The position numbers and the translations under genes are program-made. Shown piece after piece: positions 55,124-62,884 of a stretch of DNA of 64,000 bases. Origin of the DNA: Streptomyces violaceoruber. GTDB taxonomy: Bacteria > Actinomycetota > Actinomycetes > Streptomycetales > Streptomycetaceae. The number at the start of each line of letters is the position of its first letter. Position 1 is the first letter of the stretch. The stretch lies in NCBI RefSeq assembly GCF_033406955.1, contig NZ_CP137734.1, positions 1,984,001 through 2,048,000 on the forward strand. The letters run 5' to 3'. Below the pieces are notes generated by a model, which saw nothing but the letters and a program-made list of their open reading frames with translations, did not search any database and had not been told where the DNA came from.

Positions 55124-56620
55124 ATGAACCGCACACGCACGAACGACCGTTTCGCTCGCACCCGTCATGGCGGTGCCGACTCCGGAAAGGGCGGCAGCCG
55201 CTTCGGTTCGCCGGCGCCGCGCCGGCCGGCCGGACCCAGCCGCTCCGGCGGTTACGGCCGCCGGCCCGGCGCCGTTCAGGGGGAGTTCGCCCTCCCCCGG
55301 ACGATCACCCCCGCGCTTCCCGCTGCGGAGGGCTTCGCCGATCTCGACATGCCCGGGGAACTGCTGGCCGCGCTCGGCCAACAAGGGGTGACCGTGCCGT
55401 TCCCGATCCAGGCCGCGACCCTGCCGAACTCCCTCGCCGGCCGCGACATCATGGGCCGCGGGCGCACCGGTTCCGGAAAGACCCTCGCCTTCGGCCTGGC
55501 TCTGCTGGCCCGTACGGCCGGCCGGCGGGCCGAGCCTCGGCAGCCGCTGGGGCTGGTCCTCGTACCGACACGTGAGCTGGCGCAGCAGGTCACCGACGCG
55601 CTCACCCCGTACGCCCGCTCTGTGAAGCTGCGGCTGGCCACGGTGGTGGGCGGGATGTCGATCGGCAGGCAGGCGTCGGCGCTGCGTGGTGGCGCCGAGG
55701 TCGTCGTCGCCACTCCGGGACGTCTCAAGGACCTCATCGACCGCGGCGACTGCCGGTTGAACCAGGTCTCCATCACCGTCCTCGACGAGGCCGACCAGAT
55801 GGCCGACATGGGCTTCATGCCGCAGGTCACCGCCCTGCTCGACCAGGTCCGCCCCGAAGGTCAGCGCATGCTGTTCTCCGCCACCCTCGACCGCAACGTC
55901 GACCTGCTCGTACGCCGCTACCTCAGCGACCCCGTCGTGCACTCCGTCGACCCCTCGGCCGGCGCCGTCACCACGATGGAGCACCACGTACTCCATGTCC
56001 ACGGCGCCGACAAGCACGCGGCCACCACCGAGATCGCCGCACGCGACGGCCGCGTGATCATGTTCCTCGACACCAAGCACGCCGTCGACAGACTGACCCG
56101 GGACCTGCTCAACAGCGGGGTACGGGCCGCCGCCCTGCACGGCGGCAAGTCCCAGCCGCAGCGCACCCGCACCTTGGCGCAGTTCAAGACCGGACACGTC
56201 ACCGTCCTGGTGGCGACCAACGTCGCGGCACGCGGAATCCACGTCGACAACCTCGACCTCGTCGTCAACGTCGACCCGCCGACCGACCACAAGGACTACC
56301 TCCACCGGGGCGGCCGCACGGCCCGCGCCGGCGAGTCCGGCAGCGTCGTCACGCTCGTCACCCCGAACCAGCGCCGCGGCATGGTCCGTCTCATGTCGGA
56401 AGCCGGGATCCGGCCGCAGACCACCCAGGTCAGCCCGGGCGACGAGGCCCTCAGCCGGATCACCGGAGCCCAGGCCCCGACCGGCATCCCGGTCGTCATC
56501 ACCGCCCCGGCGACCGAACGCCCCAAGAAGCGCGGCGCCACCTCACGCGGCCGACGCCGCCCCGCCTCGGCGACCCGGCGTACCCCCGCACTCAAGTCCA
56601 CGGCTGGCGCGGCCGCCTAG
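55124..56620 (+). CDS. DEAD-box ATP-dependent RNA helicase
   Basis: 498 residues. A basic Gly/Arg-rich N-terminus (~60 residues) precedes the helicase core: Q motif VPFPIQAATLP, motif I GRTGSGKT, Ia PTRELAQQ, II DEAD, III SAT, V ATNVAARGIHVDNL and VI HRGGRTARAG (normally HRIGRTGRAG). A basic, disordered tail follows (KKRGATSRGRRRPASATRR). It unwinds short RNA duplexes. GAGGAAGG precedes the ATG. It follows csp, as expected for a cold-shock RNA helicase. Confidence 0.93.
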   Translation: MNRTRTNDRFARTRHGGADSGKGGSRFGSPAPRRPAGPSRSGGYGRRPGAVQGEFALPRTITPALPAAEGFADLDMPGELLAALGQQGVTVPFPIQAATLPNSLAGRDIMGRGRTGSGKTLAFGLALLARTAGRRAEPRQPLGLVLVPTRELAQQVTDALTPYARSVKLRLATVVGGMSIGRQASALRGGAEVVVATPGRLKDLIDRGDCRLNQVSITVLDEADQMADMGFMPQVTALLDQVRPEGQRMLFSATLDRNVDLLVRRYLSDPVVHSVDPSAGAVTTMEHHVLHVHGADKHAATTEIAARDGRVIMFLDTKHAVDRLTRDLLNSGVRAAALHGGKSQPQRTRTLAQFKTGHVTVLVATNVAARGIHVDNLDLVVNVDPPTDHKDYLHRGGRTARAGESGSVVTLVTPNQRRGMVRLMSEAGIRPQTTQVSPGDEALSRITGAQAPTGIPVVITAPATERPKKRGATSRGRRRPASATRRTPALKSTAGAAA

Positions 56621-56666
56621 GACCGTCCTGATCAGGAACCCCGCCCGTCTGCGCAGGAGGCACCCC

Positions 56667-57071
56667 TTGACGCCAGGACAGTTGCAGGATCGCTCCGTAG
56701 GCGCTCTCCCGTTGCGCGGCACGGTGGCCGACGTCATGGACGCCGCCGGGCCACAGGTCTGGTACGACATGACCGTCGAGGTGGCGCTGTCCGTGATGGC
56801 CGCCGCCCGTGCCGAGCATCTGGTCGTCTGCGACGAGGATGCCCGGTGCGTCGGCCTGGTCACCCAGGCCCGGCTCACCGCCGTCCGGGACAGCTCCCGC
56901 TACACCGACCGGCTCCGCCTCGGTGACATCACCGACGACAGCGAGCCCTTCGTCTCACCGTCGGCCACGAGGGAGGAAGCCGAGGACGCGGTGCCCTTCG
57001 GACGGCTCGGGCTGGTGCCCGTGGTCGACGAACACGGCAGTGCCCTGGGCGTCCTCGCTCTCTCCCGCTGA
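56667..57071 (+). CDS. CBS-domain protein
   Basis: 134 residues with a CBS pair: TVADVMDAAGPQVWYDMTVE to VVCDEDARCVGLVTQARL, and VSPSATREEAEDAVPFGRLG to VVDEHGSALGVLALSR. CBS pairs bind adenosine nucleotides and sense energy state. The start is TTG with CAGGAGG at ideal distance. It lies 46 bp after the helicase gene and 48 bp before the SCO5918-family gene, so the three probably form one transcript. Confidence 0.87.
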   Translation: MTPGQLQDRSVGALPLRGTVADVMDAAGPQVWYDMTVEVALSVMAAARAEHLVVCDEDARCVGLVTQARLTAVRDSSRYTDRLRLGDITDDSEPFVSPSATREEAEDAVPFGRLGLVPVVDEHGSALGVLALSR

Positions 57072-57119
57072 ACCGCCAGACGGCGGCCGGCCCCGTAACT
57101 CTCCTGCCTGTGAGGCATC

Positions 57120-57431
57120 ATGCGCTGTGTCATTGCCCGCTTCCCGTTCGACCTGACCAAGAGCGGCGTGCTGGAATCGATGAAGGGCGTCAAACCCGAA
57201 CCGGTCACCGGCGAGTCCGTGATCATCGGACGACGCCACTACCCCGCCAAGCAGGTCGGCCAGGTCATCACCCGCCAGGACCGCCGCGACTTCAGCACCG
57301 GCGAAATCCTAAGGGCCATGGCCCAGCTGGGCTTCACCTGCCGCACCCTTCCCGAGGCCGCCCCCGCGCGCAGCGACAGTCCGTTGCAGCGGGCTTCCGC
57401 CATGCTCGGCGCCCCCCACCTGTCCGTCTGA
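57120..57431 (+). CDS. SCO5918-family protein
   Basis: 103 residues. MRCVIARFPFDLTKSGVLES and SVIIGRRHYPAKQVGQVITR followed by RRDFSTGEILRAMAQLGFTC match, from memory, the small actinobacterial family named after S. coelicolor SCO5918. Its biochemical role is unknown. It always tends to follow the DEAD-box helicase and CBS genes, which suggests a function in RNA metabolism at low temperature. A strong terminator follows. Confidence 0.85.
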   Translation: MRCVIARFPFDLTKSGVLESMKGVKPEPVTGESVIIGRRHYPAKQVGQVITRQDRRDFSTGEILRAMAQLGFTCRTLPEAAPARSDSPLQRASAMLGAPHLSV

Positions 57432-57464
57432 CCGACACGACAAACGCGCCGACACCAGAACAGT

Positions 57465-57500
57465 GTGAGGGCCCGACCGGCACGCCGGCCGGGCCCTCAC
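57465..57500 (+). terminator. hairpin terminator after the cold-shock operon
   Basis: 16-bp arms GTGAGGGCCCGACCGG (57465-57480) and CCGGCCGGGCCCTCAC (57485-57500) with one mismatch and a 4-nt loop. Confidence 0.85.
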
Positions 57501-57951
57501 CACATGCCGCATTCCCCGATCGATGCGCAAGTGAGGCGGCAGCGCCGCGACGCCGTACTGAATCCTGCTGCTGGGGTCAGTAGACAGCGAGGGAGATGGC
57601 AAAGCACTGCCTGTGTCGGCGGCCTGCCGCCGCTGGGACAGTGAAAGCCGTTCAGGCCGGCCGACGAGGTCGCCTCGGCCGCCTTCAGCGAGCCAGTCCT
57701 TCGCCACCTGCTCTTCACCCGGCAACGCGCCGGGCAAGAGGCGGGCGACTCCTCCCTCGGTGTTCTCGTGAACAGCCGGCAGCCGCGCCAGGCGGCAGAA
57801 CGCGGCGCGGCCTCTTCGCCCTGCGTGGCCCCGGCCTCGCCGCAGAGACCGCAACGGCGCCTCCGGGGTTCGTACGGCTGGTTCCGTTCCATGGCCCACG
57901 GCTCAGGAAAATGCGTGTGAGGACGGTACGGGTTGTCTGCGTTCGGGCACG
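57501..57951. other. 450 bp without an intact gene
   Basis: On the minus strand fragments in different frames (MERNQPYEPRRRRCGLCGEA and AAFCRLARLPAVHENTEGG) might be parts of one decayed small gene around 57680-57895, but no continuous frame or ribosome-binding site supports it. Confidence 0.35.
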
Positions 57952-58107
57952 TCAGCCTTCCGGCATCTCGGCCCACATACGGGCGGCCATTGCCTCGGCC
58001 TCGGCCTGCGGTGTTCCAGCCCGCACCAAGATGATCCCGCGAGACCGGTCCGGAAACGTGACCTCCCGCATTGCCGTTCCCAACGGGCCCGTCAATTCGT
58101 CCGACAT
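57952..58107 (-). CDS. 51-residue small protein
   Basis: The product starts MSDELTGPLGTAMREVTFPD and ends MAARMWAEMPEG. GAAGGGAGG sits six bases before the ATG, a better ribosome-binding site than most genes here have. The composition is balanced (acidic helix at the C-terminus, strand-like middle GIILVRAG), unlike the shadow frames around it. No family is recognised. It stands alone in a decayed region. Confidence 0.65.
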   Translation of the reverse strand: MSDELTGPLGTAMREVTFPDRSRGIILVRAGTPQAEAEAMAARMWAEMPEG

Positions 58108-58689
58108 GGCGCCTCCCTTCGGCGGCTACCGCCCACGCTAAAGGGATGTCGCCCAGAAGACGAGGACCCTCGGCCAGACGGAGGACAGCCCTGGGTCGCG
58201 GACAGCACGGGATTACCTGCGCTCTGACGGACTCCTGCAGCACGGTCTTGGAAAGGAGGTCCCGCCAGCCCTTCTGTTCAGGGAACTCACCATGGACAGC
58301 GCTTTACCTCTGGCGTTGGCCGTATGGTCGGCCCATACGCGAGGAAGTCTGTCGCCGTCATGACGCCACACGGGCGACGACGCAGGGCGGGACGGACGGT
58401 GGCGCCGCGGGGGCGGGGCGGCGAGCCAGTCGTGGGTGGCGCCCCAGACGGCTTGCGTCCGCACCAGAGTGCCGGGGACGTCGATCACGTTCATACCGGC
58501 ACACATGAGATGGCTCGTTCGAAGCATGTGCCGCCTTGGTCATGCCACGCGTGTAGCTGTGGTCGGGGTCGCGCGGCGCCGTGGTCGGCCTCATGGTCGG
58601 GCTTGAGTTGGCCCGGACTGCGACAGTCCAGCCCGTTCCTGAGCGCCACAGGCCGGTGGTCAATCGGGTCACTCCTCGCGGCGGAACGG

Positions 58690-58980
58690 TACAACTGCCC
58701 CCGTACACCCCCGACGTCGAGCACCTACCGCGGCAGCCTGGATCAGGTGGATGACACGCTGGTGGAACCCGGACGGGTGGTGGAAGTCGGAACCGATGTC
58801 CCTGTGACACCTGCGCCGCCGCCCTCGCCGGCCAGGTGCGCCGTCACACCGCCGAACACGAATACACCTTCGCCGGTCCTGTCGCCATCGACGTGCGCCC
58901 CGCGCTCCGCGCCCGACGACACTGCCGTCCGGTTCCGCGTCCACAGCCGCATCGCTCCGGCAAGAAGACGGGAGTCCTAG
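58690..58980 (+). pseudogene. remnant of a DUF3662/FhaA-like domain
   Basis: One + frame reads LAGQVRRHTAEHEYTFAGPV then AIDVRP, which strongly resembles the DUF3662 N-terminal domain of FHA proteins (…YTF-GPV…). The continuation DDTAVRFRVHSRI lies in another frame and ends at a stop at 58980; upstream frames are broken. So at least two frameshifts have occurred. Nothing else of the gene, including any FHA domain, survives. Confidence 0.4.
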
Positions 58981-59089
58981 CCAGGACCGGGCCCAGCACA
59001 TCGGTGCGGACAGTTGCCTCTTCTCGTTGCGGCAAGGGCTTCCCGTCTTGGCAGGCGAGCCCTCACAGGACCGGCCGGCAGATGCGGCC

Positions 59090-59428
59090 TCAGCCCTCGG
59101 CCTTGTCCACCAGGCCGGCCGGGCGCCTCTGCAGTTCCTCGTTGATACGCCGCGCTTCTTGGAGCTGGTCTTCCAGGATGACGATGCGGCAGGCCGCCTC
59201 GACGGGAGTGCCCTGGTCGACGAGTTCGCGGGCGCGGGCCGCGATGCGCAACTGGTAGCGGGAGTAGCGGCGGTGGCCGCCCTCCGAGCGGAGCGGCGTG
59301 ATCAGCCGGGCTTCTCCGACGGCCCGCAGGAAAGCGGGGGTCGTACCGAGCATCTCGGCCGCCCGCCCCATGGTGTAGGCGGGGTAATCGTCGTCGTCGA
59401 GACGGCCGTACGAATCGTCTGCTGTCAT
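59090..59428 (-). CDS. small MerR-family regulator
   Basis: 112 residues. The winged helix TMGRAAEMLGTTPAFLRAVG and wing LITPLRSEGGHRRYSRYQLR are present, followed by a single long coiled coil (VILEDQLQEARRINEELQRR) with no effector domain. It may regulate with a partner, or respond to no ligand. GAGAGG precedes the ATG at 59428. A 14-bp perfect hairpin stands 27 bp upstream in its leader. Confidence 0.85.
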   Translation of the reverse strand: MTADDSYGRLDDDDYPAYTMGRAAEMLGTTPAFLRAVGEARLITPLRSEGGHRRYSRYQLRIAARARELVDQGTPVEAACRIVILEDQLQEARRINEELQRRPAGLVDKAEG

Positions 59429-59454
59429 CTGCACCTCTCTGCGGAACGCATGGA

Positions 59455-59486
59455 GGGGCCCTGGTGCCATGCGGCACCAGGGCCCC
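59455..59486 (-). terminator. hairpin in the MerR leader (possible attenuator)
   Basis: Perfect 14-bp arms GGGGCCCTGGTGCC (59455-59468) and GGCACCAGGGCCCC (59473-59486) with the loop ATGC. It lies 27 bp before the MerR start codon, on the 5' side, with no upstream gene to terminate, so it may attenuate MerR transcription. Confidence 0.6.
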
Positions 59487-60205
59487 GAAGGAACTCCTAC
59501 ACCATCTGCCGGCCCTGATACTGCACCGGCCTTCTGTGTCCGCGGACCCGACCTGCCTGCTGCCGGGGGCGCGGGGATCGCGGTTTCTTGACCGGAGACC
59601 ACCTCACTATCGATGTCCTGCGGTACCCGGGCCCAAAACTGCGCCCGGGCGATCCTGATGGCGCTTGGTTCCTCCGTTCTTTCCTCTGGTACTGCTCTAC
59701 TGCTGGTGACACGAACCTCTCAGTGACCTGTGACAGCGCCACTGTCCGACAGTCGGCCCCGTTGCCCGTCCTGCGTCTGCTCTGGCTTGGAACCACCACT
59801 GCCGAACCTCCCGGCGCGCGCGTCCGCAGCCGACGCCTTCACCGAGGTACCGCTCACTGACTTCGCTGCTGGGTACTGCACTGCGGTGGCGGCCCCTGAC
59901 CACTGCGGGCCGCCCGGTCCGGTCGTCAGTCCCGTCGCCGTCCTGCACCATCCTGGCTTCGACACTCCACCACCGCACCGTCCTGCAACTGCGGGTACTG
60001 CTGCCCGGCAGTTCGTCTCTGCCGGGCCCTGCGGTCCTTCTGGGTTACAGGAGAAACATAACCACACTGCTGCCCAATGTCTACTCCAGCCGATGCAGAT
60101 TTCCATGTGTCCGGCGGAGAGGTAATCACTCTCGAACAGTGATGGGTGCTGGGGTGAGCCGGGCCTACGGGCCGCAGCCGGGACCCAAGCCCCGGGCAGA
60201 CGGGA
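59487..60205. other. 700 bp without a gene
   Basis: Only shadow frames are seen. A few repeats of GGTACTGC-like text occur at 59690, 59874 and 59995. The DNA is less GC-biased at third positions than the genes around it. Confidence 0.45.
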
Positions 60206-60645
60206 TCAGACGTCGCCGTTCCAGTGATGGATACGGTGAGCGTCAAGCCGCGACCCTCCGACGGGCCGGTCGCCTTCTGCCCGGCCCTGGGTGCTGCGGT
60301 AGAGCAGGTTGCAGCTGCCGGTGCAGCCCTGCTCCTGGACCTCGCGAAACAGCTGCTTCACGGGGGCGCAGGGCTTCAGGATCGCGGGTGCGCGGGTAGC
60401 GCTTGACGGTGTTGAGGGACAGGTTCAGGCGGCGGGCGCATTCGAGCAGGCCGACGCCCTTGCCGAGGAGGTCGTGGAGCTGATGCCAGCGTTCGCGGGT
60501 GGTCTGCTCGTGGACGCCGGCCGGGCGGGGCGTGTTCGCTGTGGCCCAGCAGGCGCTGTGGGAGCGAACCTCGGACAGGGCCTTGTCGCAAAGGTCCTTC
60601 CACAGGCGCCAGCGGTCGCTGACCGGGTCATTCTGCGGACCCCAT
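60206..60645 (-). mobile_element. ISL3-family transposase remnant
   Basis: On the minus strand DPVSDRWRLWKDLCDKALSE, RPAGVHEQTTRERWHQLHDL and LLECARRLNLSLNTVKRY are the helix-turn-helix middle of ISL3 transposases. The text then changes frame and continues LFREVQEQGCTGSCNLLYRS to a stop at 60206. Both ends of the element and its DDE core are missing. Confidence 0.75.
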
Positions 60646-60811
60646 GGTGCCGAACGAACCGCATCTCGGCTCAGGCGTCCGAGTGCCCTCTCGCACCCAC
60701 TGAAACGAAGGCAGCCCACCCGCCGGCCGGACACACGAGCACCGGCCTTCGGGAAACCCAACTGCCCCGCACGAGCTTGCCGCGCCCGCCGCAGGAGAAC
60801 AAAAGCGCAGG

Positions 60812-60925
60812 TCAGAACCCCTTGCCAGCAGGCTCCAGAATCGCCACGTACTCCACGTGGTGCGTCATCGGAAAGATGTCGGCCTGAGGCAGCCGCAGAA
60901 AAGGCCAGGTCAGAGGCGTTTCTCG
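60812..60925 (-). pseudogene. C-terminal fragment of an RNA (uracil-5-)methyltransferase
   Basis: The minus strand reads FLRLPQADIFPMTHHVEYVA then ILEPAGKGF and a stop at 60812. DIFPMTHHVE is the conserved C-terminal motif of RlmD/TrmA-type methyltransferases. Only ~38 codons remain; no catalytic domain is upstream. Confidence 0.65.
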
Positions 60926-61034
60926 GCTCGCTGTGCAGCTTGAAAGCGGCCAGAGCGTCAGACGAGCGTCATCACGCCCTCAGGCACGCCCGCCTGCCCT
61001 GGGTCGGCTACTGGGCCGCCCGAGGAGGACGAAC

Positions 61035-61550
61035 TCACATCGCCGGAAACAGACTCGCCAGTAGTCCGCTTCCTTGGGGAGCCAGTGACCAGCGTTCCCG
61101 GTCTGCCTCGAAGCCGTGGTCCGCCTCCTCAGCCGGAGCCGACTCGATAGCCCGCTCCTGTGGCGTCCGCAGCGGCAGAACCGCCCAGCAGCGCTTCCCG
61201 CGGGAAGTGGTCTCGACTCCCCGTATCAGACTGAGGTCCTCGATCAGGGCGAGTCCCCGCCCGCACTCGTCGTCCGCCTCCGTCTGCCGAGGCCGCGGCA
61301 GCTCCCGGCTGTCATCGAGGACCGCGACGACGACCATGTCGTGCACCAGCGTCAACTCGACGGTCATGGGCCCGCCCGCGTGCCGCAGCCCGTTGGTGAG
61401 GAGCTCGGAGGTCACGAGTTCCGCGCTGAAGCGGAGCTCTTCCTCGACCGGCCCTCCCCACCAGCTCAGCGCGGTGGAGACGCGGTGGCGGGCGCGGTGA
61501 ACCGCGGCCCCGGTCGCTTCGACGGTGAAGCTGATGCAGGTGTGAGGCAT
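61035..61550 (-). CDS. ATP-binding protein, anti-sigma (RsbW-like HATPase) type
   Basis: 171 residues. The Bergerat fold shows the N box ELVTSELLTNGLRHAGG and the G box DECGRGLALIEDLS. This is the compact Streptomyces HATPase_c_2 family related to anti-sigma kinases RsbW/SpoIIAB. The C-terminal ~45 residues are poorly conserved. It may bind a sigma factor or phosphorylate an anti-anti-sigma factor; the SpoIIE-type phosphatase at 35360 is the type of enzyme that would oppose it. Confidence 0.87.
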   Translation of the reverse strand: MPHTCISFTVEATGAAVHRARHRVSTALSWWGGPVEEELRFSAELVTSELLTNGLRHAGGPMTVELTLVHDMVVVAVLDDSRELPRPRQTEADDECGRGLALIEDLSLIRGVETTSRGKRCWAVLPLRTPQERAIESAPAEEADHGFEADRERWSLAPQGSGLLASLFPAM

Positions 61551-61792
61551 GATGTCGCTCCTCGATGGCGGTGCGCTTCAGGCTTCCGCAGTCGCCTCTG
61601 CGGACCAACACGCAGGTCCGAGATTTCCACGGCGGTCACCCGGGAACAACCGGCCAGGCCATACCAGAGGCTCCGGCTCATCCATAACCCTCGGGCTACT
61701 GGTCGACCGAAGGCGTCAGGCCGTCCCGGATTCCCCACCGCCTTCCTCCTGGCGCATAATGGAACTCTGTTCGCCCGGAGCGAGGTGCCCCC

Positions 61793-62785
61793 GTGGAACT
61801 TGAGCTGCGCCACTTGCGCGTGCTGTGTGCGATAGCCGACGCGGGGGGCGTCGGCCGGGCTGCTGCGGCGCTCGGATACACCCAGCCGGCGATGAGTACC
61901 CAACTGCGCCGCATCGAGGGACTGCTCGGCGAGGGGGTCTTCCTGCGCAGCAGCGCGGGCGTGGAGCTCACCGCCTACGGCGCCCAGGTCGTCGGCCGGG
62001 CCCGGGAGATCCTGGCGCTCTCCGACAATCTCGCACGGCTGCGGCCTCCCCGCTCGTCCGGGGCGACACGTCGGCTTCGCCTCGGGGCCATCAACACACC
62101 GGTGGTACCCACCTTGCTCGACGTCCTCCGTGAAGCCTGCCCCGATCTGACCGTCTCGGTCAGCAGTGTGTACGCGACCGGAGAACTCATCGATCTCCTA
62201 GAGGCCGGCGAGCTCGACGTCGCCCTGGGTTGCGACTACCCAGGGCTGCCTCTTCGACACTCTCCGAAGCTGGACCACCGAGCTATCAGAACCGTCCCGG
62301 TGTTCGTGGCCACCCCTGCCGATCACCCACTGGCGCACCGGCTGGAGGTGTCCTTGGCCGACCTGTCGGAGGACGCGTGGTTCGTCTCCGCGGACGACGG
62401 GGTGGGCTGGCCCGGCGCCTTCTACGACGCTTGTGGGGCCGCGGGATTCAGGCCCGCCGTCACCCACGAGTTCCACATGCTCGACCAACTGCAGTCGATG
62501 ATCGCCAAGGGTCTGGGGGTGGCCGCCGTCCAGCCCACCATGCGCCCGGTGGGCGGAGTACTGGTTAAACCCCTCGCGGGGGATCCGCTGTGGCAGCGGC
62601 ATCTGCTCGTCTGGCGGCGGGATTCGGTCGAGGCGTCGGCCGTCGAGGTGGTGCACCATCATGCCGTACGCGCCCACTGGCAACTGCTGTCGCAGGCTCC
62701 GCACTTCCAGAAATGGGTGACGCGCGCATACGCACCCGCCCGTCCCGCGAACGGAGCCGGAAAGGCGATCCCCGGGACGGTCTGA
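61793..62785 (+). CDS. LysR-family transcriptional regulator
   Basis: 330 residues from a GTG. The DNA-binding part is LRHLRVLCAIADAGGVGRAA to LGYTQPAMSTQLRRIEGLLG. The co-inducer domain begins near LRLGAINTPVVPTLLDVLRE. LysR proteins usually control a divergent gene; here the neighbour is the anti-sigma-type ATPase, 242 bp away. A strong hairpin separates it from the protease gene. Confidence 0.88.
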   Translation: MELELRHLRVLCAIADAGGVGRAAAALGYTQPAMSTQLRRIEGLLGEGVFLRSSAGVELTAYGAQVVGRAREILALSDNLARLRPPRSSGATRRLRLGAINTPVVPTLLDVLREACPDLTVSVSSVYATGELIDLLEAGELDVALGCDYPGLPLRHSPKLDHRAIRTVPVFVATPADHPLAHRLEVSLADLSEDAWFVSADDGVGWPGAFYDACGAAGFRPAVTHEFHMLDQLQSMIAKGLGVAAVQPTMRPVGGVLVKPLAGDPLWQRHLLVWRRDSVEASAVEVVHHHAVRAHWQLLSQAPHFQKWVTRAYAPARPANGAGKAIPGTV

Positions 62786-62803
62786 TCGGCCGACGTGTGG
62801 GGA

Positions 62804-62838
62804 AGGACGCCGACCGCGCGTGCGGCGGTCGGCGTCCT
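62804..62838. terminator. bidirectional hairpin terminator
   Basis: Perfect 14-bp arms AGGACGCCGACCGC (62804-62817) and GCGGTCGGCGTCCT (62825-62838) around a 7-nt loop, between the convergent LysR and protease genes. Confidence 0.88.
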
Positions 62839-62884
62839 CCTGATGTGCACCGGGGCGGTACGCTCGCGGTCCGCCCGGGGTTGC

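Noticed and set aside
59720..60106. A 128-codon minus-strand frame
   Set aside because: No ribosome-binding site, odd composition and no family similarity; the region lacks coding bias.
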